A stretch of 64,000 nucleotides of DNA from DATAFF01 sp036265615 (lineage in GTDB: Bacteria > Pseudomonadota > Alphaproteobacteria > Rhizobiales > Aestuariivirgaceae): the NCBI GenBank assembly GCA_036265615.1, contig DATAOT010000122.1, positions 14,254 through 78,253 on the forward strand, read 5' to 3'. Made by a program: the position numbers and the translations under genes. This document shows positions 17,991-26,369 of this stretch, in pieces (within the stretch, counting starts at the first letter, position 1; every line of letters starts with the position of its first letter). Under the pieces are notes generated by a model that saw nothing but the letters and a program-made list of their open reading frames with translations, searched no databases and was not told the origin of the DNA.

Positions 17991-19217
17991 ATGACCGACA
18001 AGAAGGATGACGAAAACCTCTCGGCGCTCGAGGCCGAAGTGGAAGCGGCGCGGGCGCGGCTGAACGACAGCCTGCAGAACCTGACGCGTCCTTCGATCAG
18101 CGAAGCGGTGAAGCACGATATTCGCAGCTATGCCGAAACCGTCAAAGATCAAGTGGTGGAGAAGATCAGCACGACGCGGGATCAGCTGGTGAGCAACGCC
18201 CGGGACGCATCCCGGCGGCGAGTTCACAGCATGACCGACTCGTTGCGCGAGCGGGCCGCCGCCAATCCGCTGGCGCTCGTCCTGATCGGCGCCGGGATCG
18301 GCTGGCGCCTCTATCACCGCCCGCCCATTGCCACTTTGCTGGTGGGCGCCGGAGCGGCCAGCCTGCTCTTGAATTCGTCACGGCGGGCAGCGCGCCATTT
18401 CGACGAATACCACAATCCTTATCGAGGCGATCATCCCGCCAGCTATGTGCCCGGCGGTGTCGCCGGCTATGGCTATCCGGTCGAGGACCGGGCGCCCGCG
18501 CCGACATTCCGCGAGCGCGCGCAGCTTGTGAGCGAGACGGTCGAGCAAGGCGCCGACACGGTGCGCAGCAAAGCGGGTGATCTCGCGTCTGCGGCATCGG
18601 CAAAGGCAGGCGAAATTGCCGCGACGGTCTCGGAGAAGGCCAGCGATCTGGCGGCCCGGGTCGCCGACACGGCAAGCGCGGTCGCCGAAACAGCGAGCGC
18701 CACCGCCGGTCAGATCGGGGAAAAGGCCGGGGCGGCGATTCGCAGCGCACGGCGCGAGGTCGGTCGTTATGGCGAGACTGCCCGGCGCGAGGTCAGTCGT
18801 TATGGCGAGACTGCCCGGCGCGAGATCTCGGACGGCGGCGGCCGGTACGGCATGCTGCTCGGGGCGATCGGCCTGTCGCTCGCCGCTGCCGCCTTCGGTG
18901 CGGTGCGGATGGCGGCATCCCGAAACGAAACGGCGAGAAGGGCGGGCAAGTCGGCCGGACGGCGACGGAAGCCCAGCGAGACGGATGCCATCGGCACCAG
19001 CAATGGCAGCTTCGATACGAGCGAGGATGCCTTCATCGCCAATCTCAGGGATTCCAATCCGAACGATCCGAGCTTCGTCGAGGACAGCGCGATCGCCACC
19101 GAGGACATCGTCGGCGACGCAGAACCGGCTACGCGCGGCGGCGAGGTGCATGGGGCCGGCGAAGCGGAGAGCGCGAACAAGGCTCGCGGGCGCAAACGGG
19201 CCGGGAGCAGCGAATGA
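17991..19217 (+). CDS. DUF3618-like membrane protein with long Ala/Glu-rich helical region
   Basis: About 408 residues. The N-terminus (LEAEVEAARARLNDSLQNL) resembles DUF3618-type domains. Two hydrophobic stretches follow near residues 95-125, then an Ala/Ser/Glu/Lys-rich region with LEA- or apolipoprotein-like heptads (KAGDLASAASAKAGEIA). Near residues 253-280 there is an 11-residue tandem repeat (RYGETARREVS), then a third hydrophobic segment and a charged tail. The ATG at 17991 follows GGAAGGG. Such proteins are probably envelope or stress proteins. No enzymatic motif is visible. Confidence 0.65.
   Translation: MTDKKDDENLSALEAEVEAARARLNDSLQNLTRPSISEAVKHDIRSYAETVKDQVVEKISTTRDQLVSNARDASRRRVHSMTDSLRERAAANPLALVLIGAGIGWRLYHRPPIATLLVGAGAASLLLNSSRRAARHFDEYHNPYRGDHPASYVPGGVAGYGYPVEDRAPAPTFRERAQLVSETVEQGADTVRSKAGDLASAASAKAGEIAATVSEKASDLAARVADTASAVAETASATAGQIGEKAGAAIRSARREVGRYGETARREVSRYGETARREISDGGGRYGMLLGAIGLSLAAAAFGAVRMAASRNETARRAGKSAGRRRKPSETDAIGTSNGSFDTSEDAFIANLRDSNPNDPSFVEDSAIATEDIVGDAEPATRGGEVHGAGEAESANKARGRKRAGSSE
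18751..18816. repeat. 33-base tandem repeat in coding sequence
   Basis: Two 33-base units (18751-18783 and 18784-18816) differ at a single base and are followed by the first nine bases of a third. They encode repeated RYGETARREV segments, and the repeat keeps the reading frame. Confidence 0.8.
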
Positions 19218-19248
19218 TCGGCAGTGAGGCGCGGGGCTGGCGCGCGGC

Positions 19249-19776
19249 TCACTTGATCTGATCGAAGGATTTGGCGAACCCGTCGAGCTTGAGGGTGAGG
19301 TCGACCGGCTTCTGGTCGACGGTCCGATAGCCGACCTTGATGCCGGTGGCCTTGCGCAGCCGCTGCAGCAGGGCGGAGTCGAGCGGCACCGGCGCGAGGC
19401 AGCCGCCGCCTATGCAGGTTTCGAATTGCAGGGTCTTGGACTTGCCGTCGTCGATGGCGAGGGTGACGCCCGCCGGCAGATAAAGGTCGACCGGCAGCAG
19501 CAGCTTCATCACGGGCTTGCGGTCAGGCGGTGCAACGCGGAAGGTCACAGCCACCATGAGCTTGTGGCTGGTGGGGTCGACCAAGGCCTTGGACAAGACA
19601 CAGGTGCGCTCCTTCGGCGTCGCTGCCTCGTTGCAGCGCGTTGCCCATGCCGCCACCGGCCGCTGACGGTCGCCTTTGCCGCCGCCGCCAGCTTCGGTGT
19701 CCTGCTCGGTGGCGGCGCCGGCTGCAAGGGACCAGGCAGCAAGGATTGAGGCAGCAGCGACTAGGATCTGGCGCAT
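19249..19776 (-). CDS. Invasion-associated locus B (IalB) family exported protein
   Basis: A 175-residue exported protein. A signal peptide ends near AAGAA, followed by the IalB-type fold with paired cysteines (WATRCNE, ERTCVLSK and FETCIGGGCLAPVPLD). The FETCIGGGC segment is characteristic. In Bartonella, IalB aids erythrocyte invasion. In environmental Hyphomicrobiales, homologues are common periplasmic proteins with no proven role. The gene is monocistronic by appearance and convergent with the DUF3618-like gene. Confidence 0.85.
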   Translation of the reverse strand: MRQILVAAASILAAWSLAAGAATEQDTEAGGGGKGDRQRPVAAWATRCNEAATPKERTCVLSKALVDPTSHKLMVAVTFRVAPPDRKPVMKLLLPVDLYLPAGVTLAIDDGKSKTLQFETCIGGGCLAPVPLDSALLQRLRKATGIKVGYRTVDQKPVDLTLKLDGFAKSFDQIK

Positions 19777-19831
19777 TCGACGACCTCGCGGCGCAATTGG
19801 ACAGTTGTGGGCAGCGGCCGGCCCGGAACGG

Positions 19832-20353
19832 TCACCGGTCCCGCTGGTAGGTGTAGAGGATACAGTTTGACTGCTGCTTGAGCGCGGTCAATTTCCATCC
19901 CTTGTGGACAGCGTTGCCCTCGGCCAGGGCCGGCCCGGACCCGACGATGACCGGCACGACAGCAATCTCCAATCGGTCGATGGCGTCAAGGTCAAGCAGC
20001 CCGCCGATGGTCAGGCCGCCACCGACCACCCAGATGTTCTTTCTGGCAAGCCTGCGCGCCTCGGCCACCGCCTCGCCGGGGGAGAGAACGGCAACGCAGC
20101 TGGGCGGGGCGTCCTTATCGAGGGGCGTGCCGGTGATCACCACGCAGCGTCGATCGCCATAAGCCCAGTCATGGCGAATGATCTCGAAGGTGGTGCGGCC
20201 GGCAATCAGCGTGTCGACATTGGCGAGAAACTCGGCAAAGCCGAACTCATACGGGTCGTAGTCGAGCAGCCAGTCGATATCGTGGCCCATGCCCGCGATG
20301 CGGCCATCGATGCTGACGCCAAGATAGGCGATGATCTGACGGGATTTGCGCAT
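19832..20353 (-). CDS. Dihydrofolate-reductase/RibD C-domain family protein
   Basis: About 173 residues with the DHFR-like RibD C-terminal fold. Visible motifs are YLGVSIDGRIAG, DTLIAGRTTFE, NIWVVGGGL and a C-terminal VPVIVGSGPALA. These small stand-alone proteins are probably NADPH-dependent reductases with an unknown substrate. True dihydrofolate reductase activity is not implied. ATG 20353 is used; a GTG at 20365 is also open. It is downstream of, and on the same strand as, the thioredoxin-reductase-like gene. Confidence 0.83.
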   Translation of the reverse strand: MRKSRQIIAYLGVSIDGRIAGMGHDIDWLLDYDPYEFGFAEFLANVDTLIAGRTTFEIIRHDWAYGDRRCVVITGTPLDKDAPPSCVAVLSPGEAVAEARRLARKNIWVVGGGLTIGGLLDLDAIDRLEIAVVPVIVGSGPALAEGNAVHKGWKLTALKQQSNCILYTYQRDR

Positions 20354-20416
20354 GGTCCAAGACACACCCCTATCGGCCTGGAAAGTCAGCAGTTTAGTCC
20401 CAAACTTCCTTACCGT

Positions 20417-22090
20417 TCAAATTGGCGCAGACGGGCTGCCGGCGGCGAGCAGGAGGGTGTGAACGCCAGCCACCGCCTGGGCCCCCTCCCCGACCGCCGC
20501 GGCGACGCGCTTCACCGAACCCGAGCGGACATCGCCGATGGCGAAGACGCCGGAAAGGCTGGTCTCGAGCGCATGTGCGCTGCCCGCTGCCTCACCGGTA
20601 AGAATGAAGCCCTTGGTGTCGCGGGTGACGCCGCAATCCTTCAGCCAGTCGGTGTTCGGCTCGGCGCCTATGAACAGGAACAGATGGCCGACCGGCCGGG
20701 TCACCTCCGCGCCCTGGCGCCGCCAAGTCACCGTTTCGAGCAGGCCGTTGCTGCCTTCGAGCCTGGTAACCTCGGCGCTGGTCACGACCTCGACATTGGC
20801 GAGGCCGGAGATCCGGTCGATGAGGTAGCGCGACATGTTGGCTTCGAGGCTCGGACCGCGCACCAGCAACCATACCTTGCGGGCCCGGCCCGACAGATAG
20901 ACGGTGGCCTGACCGGCCGAATTGCCGCCGCCGACCAGGGCCACTTCCTGCCCGAGGCAGAGCTTCGCCTCGAGCGGGGAGGCCCAATAATGAACACTCG
21001 AGCCCTCGAAATCGGCGAGGTTGGGGATGGCAAGCCGCCGGTAGCGGGCGCCACTGGCAATAACCACGGCGCGGGCTCGGGCGCTCTCGCCATTCATCAA
21101 GCGCAAGGTCCAGTGCCGGGCGCCGCCCAGCTTGGGACTCTCGAGACTTGCCACCTCATCGGGAATGGCCATCTCGACCCCGAATTTTTGGGCCTGGTTG
21201 TAGGCCCTGGCCATCAATGCCATGCCGCTGATCCCTGTCGGAAAGCCGAGATAGTTCTCGATCCGGGCCGAGGCGCCGGCCTGGCCGCCAAAGGCGCGAC
21301 AGTCGAGCACGAGCACCGACAGGCCCTCCGAACCGGCATAGACGGCCGTGGCAAGGCCGGCCGGTCCGGCGCCGATGACGATCAGGTCGTAGAGGCGTTC
21401 AGGATCGATTGCACTTAGCAGTCCAAGACAACGGGCAAGCTCGTCCTCGCTCGGCGAGCGCACGAACTTGCCGTTCGGGCACAGCACGATGGGCAGCTCG
21501 GAGGAATCGAGGTGAAAGCGCTCGATCAGGGTTTTCGCTTCCGGATCGACCTCGGGATCGAGATGCTGAAAAGGATGGCCGTTGCGCGACAGAAAACCCT
21601 CGAGGCGGAGAACGAGGGGATGATCGGCGCGACCGATGATGATCGGGCCGCCGACGCCAGTCTCGATCAAACCGACCCGGCGCAGAATCAAGGCCCGCAT
21701 GATCCGCTCGCCGATTTCGGCTTCGCCGACAAGCAGCGCCCGCAGCCGCTCGGGCGATATGATCAGAGCCCGGCCCGGGCTCGTCGCATAGGCATCCACC
21801 AAGGACGGCCGACCGGCCAATTGTGCCAGCTCTCCCATGAAGGAGCCGGGCTCATGGGTCACGATGAGATCGTGATGGCCCAGCTGATCGCGTCGGGTGA
21901 CGTCGACTTCACCGGCGAGGATGACAACGAGCCCGCGTCCGACCTTGCCGACCTCGGCCAGTGACTCGCCAGCGGCAAAGCAGCTGACCTCTCCGAAGCG
22001 CAGCAGACGCTCGATCTCTACCTCGTCGAGCTTGGGAAAGATCTGGTCGTGGCGGGAGTCGAGGATGGAAGGATTGGTGCGAGCGGGCAT
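20417..22090 (-). CDS. Cyclic-nucleotide-domain / thioredoxin-reductase-like FAD oxidoreductase
   Basis: A 557-residue three-part protein. Residues about 15-140 are a cyclic-nucleotide-binding (CRP-like) domain with FMGELAQLAGRPSLVDAYA. Residues about 148-226 look like a thioredoxin/glutaredoxin-type fold without a CxxC pair. From residue 234 there is an FAD/NAD(P)H pyridine-nucleotide reductase with GAGPAG (240-245), GGGNSAGQA and a late FAIGDVR. The classical thioredoxin reductase disulfide is replaced by the YWASPLEAKLC stretch near 368-378, so it cannot be an ordinary thioredoxin reductase. It may be a nucleotide-sensing redox enzyme. The ATG at 22090 follows GGGGAG. Confidence 0.85.
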   Translation of the reverse strand: MPARTNPSILDSRHDQIFPKLDEVEIERLLRFGEVSCFAAGESLAEVGKVGRGLVVILAGEVDVTRRDQLGHHDLIVTHEPGSFMGELAQLAGRPSLVDAYATSPGRALIISPERLRALLVGEAEIGERIMRALILRRVGLIETGVGGPIIIGRADHPLVLRLEGFLSRNGHPFQHLDPEVDPEAKTLIERFHLDSSELPIVLCPNGKFVRSPSEDELARCLGLLSAIDPERLYDLIVIGAGPAGLATAVYAGSEGLSVLVLDCRAFGGQAGASARIENYLGFPTGISGMALMARAYNQAQKFGVEMAIPDEVASLESPKLGGARHWTLRLMNGESARARAVVIASGARYRRLAIPNLADFEGSSVHYWASPLEAKLCLGQEVALVGGGNSAGQATVYLSGRARKVWLLVRGPSLEANMSRYLIDRISGLANVEVVTSAEVTRLEGSNGLLETVTWRRQGAEVTRPVGHLFLFIGAEPNTDWLKDCGVTRDTKGFILTGEAAGSAHALETSLSGVFAIGDVRSGSVKRVAAAVGEGAQAVAGVHTLLLAAGSPSAPI

Positions 22091-22210
22091 GGACTCCCCA
22101 TAGCATTGGGATGCGGCGACTTGTATTCAACAAATCGACCTCGATCGAGTCCTGCTTTCGTTCAGCCTGCGGTTGCGGCAGGATCAATAAAGTCTCCAGG
22201 AGCACGCCAT

Positions 22211-23404
22211 ATGGACGGCATCATAGAGGGTGACTGCCTGACCTTCGCCGAGGGATCGGCGACCAGCAACGTGCTGATCCGCGAGACCATGGACGCGGTT
22301 TCGCACCTTCGGGATCTCAAGGTGTGGTTCGGCGTCCTGATCACCGGGCACGGGCTGTCAGGGCGAGGATCAAAGGCCGGCACCTATGCCGGCTTTCTGG
22401 GCGCGCGCGAGCTCGTCGAACGGGGCGAGGCGAGCATTCATCCGGTGCCCTACAGCATGCTCGGCCGGTTTCTTTCCGGCGGCGCATGGAAAGTGTCAGT
22501 GCTCGTTGCGAGCGGCTGCCGGACAGGCGAGCGGATTCGCGTCGGCCCGCATCTCGGAGCGATCGGATCATGCATTGCGGGGGCGCGGCTGACCATCGTA
22601 CAGCCGACGACCGAGCTGCCCGAGGTCGCCGGCACGCTGATCGATGCCGACTGCCGCGTGATCGAGCTGCCGGAAAGCGCAAACCGGCTGCCGGAGCTCG
22701 AAGACGTTCAGCCGAGCGCGATCGAGGCGGCGATGGCCTCGCATGTGGCCGTGCTTGTGCCGGACGGGGCCACGATCGAGCTCGGAATCGGAGGGACCAT
22801 CGATGCGGTGGCCCGCGGATTGGCCAACAAATCCCGTCTCGGGGTTCATACGGGCCTCATGTCGGACGCGTCGCAGTTCTTGATGAGCTGCGGCGCCGTC
22901 ACCAATTGTCACAAGGCTTTCGAACCCGGGCGCAGCGTCGCTACCGGCCTTCTGGGCAGCCGCGCGCTCTATCGCTTTGCCCATCAGAACGACCAGCTTC
23001 TGCTCTGTCCTGCCGAGATGACGCATTCTGCAACGATCCTGCAAAACGAGCCGTGCTTCGTCGCGATCAATTCGGCGCTCGAGGTCGACCTTGCGGGACA
23101 GGTGAATTGCGAGGCGGTGGAGGGGCGCTATATCGGAGCGGTCGGCGGGGTGCCCGATTTCCACAACGCCGCCTACGGCCATCGCAACGGGCGCGCCATC
23201 ATCGCGCTCGCCTCGCAGGCGCCAAGCGGCCGGTCGCGCATCGTTGCGCGCCTGAGCGGGCCGGCGACGTTGCCGGCATCGGTTGCCGATGTCGTCGTGA
23301 CGGAATTCGGTATCGCGTCTTTGCGCGATCGATCATTGGAAGAACGCCGCAATGCGCTGATCGCCATCGCCCATCCCGACCATCGCAGGAGGCTTGCCGG
23401 ATGA
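22211..23404 (+). CDS. Acetyl-CoA hydrolase/CoA-transferase-like protein
   Basis: A 397-residue protein of the acetyl-CoA hydrolase / 4-hydroxybutyrate CoA-transferase family. Seen are ELGIGGTIDAVARGL near the middle, INSALEVDLAGQVNCEAVEG (which carries the glutamate expected to form the acyl-enzyme), and a C-terminal VTEFGIASLRDRSLEERRNA typical of the family. The ATG at 22211 follows AGGAG. Its stop overlaps the start of the degenerate moeA gene by four bases, which ties a CoA-transfer enzyme to molybdenum-cofactor genes in one operon. The acyl substrate is unknown. Confidence 0.83.
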   Translation: MDGIIEGDCLTFAEGSATSNVLIRETMDAVSHLRDLKVWFGVLITGHGLSGRGSKAGTYAGFLGARELVERGEASIHPVPYSMLGRFLSGGAWKVSVLVASGCRTGERIRVGPHLGAIGSCIAGARLTIVQPTTELPEVAGTLIDADCRVIELPESANRLPELEDVQPSAIEAAMASHVAVLVPDGATIELGIGGTIDAVARGLANKSRLGVHTGLMSDASQFLMSCGAVTNCHKAFEPGRSVATGLLGSRALYRFAHQNDQLLLCPAEMTHSATILQNEPCFVAINSALEVDLAGQVNCEAVEGRYIGAVGGVPDFHNAAYGHRNGRAIIALASQAPSGRSRIVARLSGPATLPASVADVVVTEFGIASLRDRSLEERRNALIAIAHPDHRRRLAG

Positions 23405-24411
23405 GCGTGCTCAAGCCCGTTGGCGAAGCACTCGGGCCGGTGCTGGCATCGCTCGCGCCGCTGAAGCCGGTAGAGGTCCCGCTGGCCAAGGCGCTTGGCA
23501 AGGTGTTGGCCGAAGATATCCGGGCGGCTTGTGCCCTGCCGGAGCGCCCCGAGGCGCTGCGGCATGGCTTTGCGGTACCATCACGGTCGACGATCGGCGC
23601 GTCGGCAGAGTCGCCGGTCATGCTCGCGACAGCGCCGAGCGAGGTGATGATCGGCGACACCTTGCCCGAAGGCTGCGATGCGGTGCTTCCGCCTGACGCG
23701 ATCGGCGCGATCGGTCACGCCGTCGCTGTTACCCAGGCGGCAGCACCGGGCGAGGCGGCGCGGCTCGTCGGACACGACATCGCGGCCGGCCGACTCATTG
23801 CCGGGCGGGGTGGCATCGTCACAGCCGAGATTCGGCTGATCCTGCAATGCGCCGGAATCGATCGCGTGCGGCTCGTCGAACCGCGGGTGGCGCTCGAGGG
23901 TCAGCGGCTGCCGGCAACAGGCTGGCTCGAGGCCACCCTGGACATGCTTGGCTGCCGCCTGTCCGCCAGCAGCGATGCCGATATCGCCGTTTCGTGGTCG
24001 CATTCGGGCGAGCCGCGGCTTGCGCTTCAGCCCGGTGCAACCGCAAGCATCAGTCCGGGCAATGGCGGAAGGGTCAGCATCGCACTGCCGCAACGGTTCG
24101 ACGGATTGATGGCGGGGTTCCTGACGCTGGCGCTGCCGCTGATCGCGGTCCTGTCGCACCGCCAGATCCGGCTTGAGGCAAGACCGCTCACGCACAAGAT
24201 CGTCTCGATGATCGGAGCGACGGATTGCGTGCTCCTCGAGACGACGCGGCAAGGATTCAAACCGCTGACCAGCGGCGAGATCACGCTGGCAGCCCTCGCC
24301 GACTCCGATGCCTTCGCGCTGATGCCGCCGGAGAGCGAGGGCGTGCCTGCCGGCCAGCCGATTGCCGCAACTCCCCTCAATGCCATGCTTGAGGAGCAGA
24401 CAGCGCCGTGA
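23401..24411 (+). CDS. Degenerate MoeA-like protein (probable non-catalytic paralogue)
   Basis: A 336-residue relative of MoeA. The N-terminal region (VEVPLAKALGKVLAEDIRA) and the second domain (GDTLPEGCDAVLPPDAI, GEAARLVGHDIAAG) align well with MoeA. However, the catalytic segment that reads VDGFAV in the next gene is here RHGFAV (residues 54-59), losing the conserved Asp. The TGSEL and SGGTS motifs of the catalytic domain are absent. It is therefore unlikely to insert molybdate by itself. It sits between a CoA-transferase-like gene and an intact MoeA fusion, with ATGA/GTGA overlaps on both sides, so a partner or sensor role is plausible. Confidence 0.72.
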   Translation: MSVLKPVGEALGPVLASLAPLKPVEVPLAKALGKVLAEDIRAACALPERPEALRHGFAVPSRSTIGASAESPVMLATAPSEVMIGDTLPEGCDAVLPPDAIGAIGHAVAVTQAAAPGEAARLVGHDIAAGRLIAGRGGIVTAEIRLILQCAGIDRVRLVEPRVALEGQRLPATGWLEATLDMLGCRLSASSDADIAVSWSHSGEPRLALQPGATASISPGNGGRVSIALPQRFDGLMAGFLTLALPLIAVLSHRQIRLEARPLTHKIVSMIGATDCVLLETTRQGFKPLTSGEITLAALADSDAFALMPPESEGVPAGQPIAATPLNAMLEEQTAP

Positions 24412-26354
24412 CGGCCGAGGACCTTACAGCATTCCCGCCTCCTGCTCAGGAGCAGTTCCTGCGCACCCTGTCGCGCGAGGAGGCGATTGCCGCCTTCAGG
24501 CGGGCGCTCAAGCCGAAGCCGCTCGGCACCGAAGAGGTGCCGCTCGGCAGCCTGCTCGGGCGAGTCCTCGCGAGCGAGGTGGTGGCGCCGGTCGACACGC
24601 CTCCCTTCGATCGCTCGGTGGTCGACGGCTTCGCGGTGCGTTCCGATGATCTGCGGCAGGCGTCGCAGACGGGGCCGGTGCTTCTCGAGCTCAATCAGGA
24701 GACGATCGCCTGTGGAGTCGCACCGGCGCTCGCGGTCGAGCCGCACACCGCAACCTATATCGCGACCGGCGGTCCGGTGCCGCGCGGCGCCGATGCGGTG
24801 GTGATGATCGAGCACACCAATCCCGGCGAAGGCCGCTTTATCGCCGTTCATCGCGCGATCAGCCCTGGACAGAACATCGCCTTCGCCGGTTCCGACATCG
24901 CTCGCGGGCAAACGGTGCTGCACAAGGGAACGGTCATCAGCGCGCTCGAGATCGGGATGCTCGCGGCAATCGGCAAGGCGACCGCAACGGTCTGGCGCAG
25001 ACCGCGGGTCGCCGTGCTGTCGACCGGCAGCGAGCTTGTGGAGCCGGGCGAAGCGCTGCCGCCGGCGGCCGTGTACGACTCCAACGGCGCGATCATCGCC
25101 GCAGCCCTCGAGGAGAACAATTGCGTGGCGCTGCGGCAGCCGGCAATCCCCGATGACCACAGCGAGATGACAAAGGCGGTCCGCGCGGCATTCGAATCGT
25201 CGGACGCGGTGATCCTGTCCGGGGGCACCTCGAAGGGTGCGGGCGATCTCACCTATCGGATTGTCGAGCAATTGGGCAAACCGGGCATCATCGTGCACGG
25301 CGTGGCGCTCAAGCCCGGCAAACCGCTGTGCCTCGCGGTATGCGATGCCAAGCCGGTGGTGGTGCTGCCGGGCTTTCCGACATCGGCGATGTTCACCTTC
25401 CATGACATCGTTGCACCGATCCTGCGCATCATGGCGGGCCTGCCGGCGCGCCAGGAAAATACCGTCCAAGCCACTGTTCCGGTGCGCGTTCCCTCCGAGC
25501 TCGGGCGCGCCGAATTCGTCATGGTCGGCCTGTCGCATGGACCGCAAGGGCTTGTGGCCCATCCGGTCGGCAAGGGCTCGGGAGCGGTAACGGCCTTCTC
25601 GCAGGCCGACGGGTTCTTCGCCATCGACGCCTTGGCCGAGGCGCTGCCGGCCGGGAGCACGGTCGAAGTCAAGCTGCTGGCGAGCCTCTTGCGGATACCC
25701 GAGCTCGTGATCATGGGCAGTCATTGCATCGGACTCGATGCGGTGGTCAGCATGCTGATGGAGCAGGATGTAAGAGTGCGGATTCTCGCGCTCGGCAGCC
25801 TTGGCGGGCTCGCGGCGCTGAAACGCGCCGAGTGCGACATCGCTCCCATCCATCTGCTCGAGCCGGAGACCGATGCCTATAACGCGCCATTCCTGTCAGA
25901 TGAAATGCGGCTGATCAAAGGCTGGCGGCGGATGCAGGGATTGGTGTTCAGGCCAGGCGACAAGCGTTTCGAGGGCCGGTCGATCGACGACGCCGTGGCA
26001 GCTGCTCTTGCCGATCCTCGATGCCTGATGGTGAACCGCAATCAGGGTTCCGGGACGCGCGTGCTGATCGATCGGCTGCTTAAGGGGGCGCAACCTCCGG
26101 GCTATTGGAACCAGCCGCGGGCGCACAATGCGGTGGCGGCGAGCGTGGCGCAGATGCGGGCCGACTGGGGCGTGGCGATCAAGCAGGCGGCCGATGCGCT
26201 CCAGCTCGAATTCATTCCGTTGGCGGAGGAACATTATGATTTCGCCGTGCTGCGACAGCCGCGCAACAGCCAAGTGCTGGCGTCCTTCGAAGCGACGCTG
26301 AGCAAGGCGAAAGGGCGGCTCGAGGCCCTGGGCTTCGTCATGGAGGAGCACTAG
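24408..26354 (+). CDS. moeA: MoeA molybdotransferase fused to a periplasmic-binding-like domain
   Basis: A 648-residue fusion. Residues about 20-425 form a complete MoeA with PPFDRSVVDGFAV (Asp at 73-74), VLSTGSELVEPGE, LSGGTSKGAGD and ALKPGKP. This enzyme inserts molybdate into adenylylated molybdopterin in the cytoplasm. Residues about 434-648 are a binding-protein-like (PBP) domain (ELVIMGSHCIGLDAVV, NRNQGSGTRVLIDRLL) without a signal peptide. It probably senses or delivers a ligand such as molybdate, tungstate or cofactor. The GTG start overlaps the previous stop. It is convergent with modE. Confidence 0.88.
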   Translation: MTAEDLTAFPPPAQEQFLRTLSREEAIAAFRRALKPKPLGTEEVPLGSLLGRVLASEVVAPVDTPPFDRSVVDGFAVRSDDLRQASQTGPVLLELNQETIACGVAPALAVEPHTATYIATGGPVPRGADAVVMIEHTNPGEGRFIAVHRAISPGQNIAFAGSDIARGQTVLHKGTVISALEIGMLAAIGKATATVWRRPRVAVLSTGSELVEPGEALPPAAVYDSNGAIIAAALEENNCVALRQPAIPDDHSEMTKAVRAAFESSDAVILSGGTSKGAGDLTYRIVEQLGKPGIIVHGVALKPGKPLCLAVCDAKPVVVLPGFPTSAMFTFHDIVAPILRIMAGLPARQENTVQATVPVRVPSELGRAEFVMVGLSHGPQGLVAHPVGKGSGAVTAFSQADGFFAIDALAEALPAGSTVEVKLLASLLRIPELVIMGSHCIGLDAVVSMLMEQDVRVRILALGSLGGLAALKRAECDIAPIHLLEPETDAYNAPFLSDEMRLIKGWRRMQGLVFRPGDKRFEGRSIDDAVAAALADPRCLMVNRNQGSGTRVLIDRLLKGAQPPGYWNQPRAHNAVAASVAQMRADWGVAIKQAADALQLEFIPLAEEHYDFAVLRQPRNSQVLASFEATLSKAKGRLEALGFVMEEH

Positions 26355-26369
26355 AGCGTGATGCTCTAG
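26351..26369. terminator. Hairpin shared by two convergent genes
   Basis: CTAGAGC (26351-26357) pairs with GCTCTAG (26363-26369) around a five-base loop. The stop codons of both convergent genes (moeA fusion and modE) lie inside the stem. No T-tract is present, so it may slow transcription or protect both 3' ends rather than act as a classical terminator. It resembles a short intergenic motif seen in Hyphomicrobiales. Confidence 0.5.

Noticed and set aside
22324..24411. Long rightward frame running through the CoA-transferase-like gene into the degenerate moeA
   Set aside because: Only the part from 23401 resembles a protein family; the upstream part is out of frame with the real CoA-transferase-like gene and Arg-rich.
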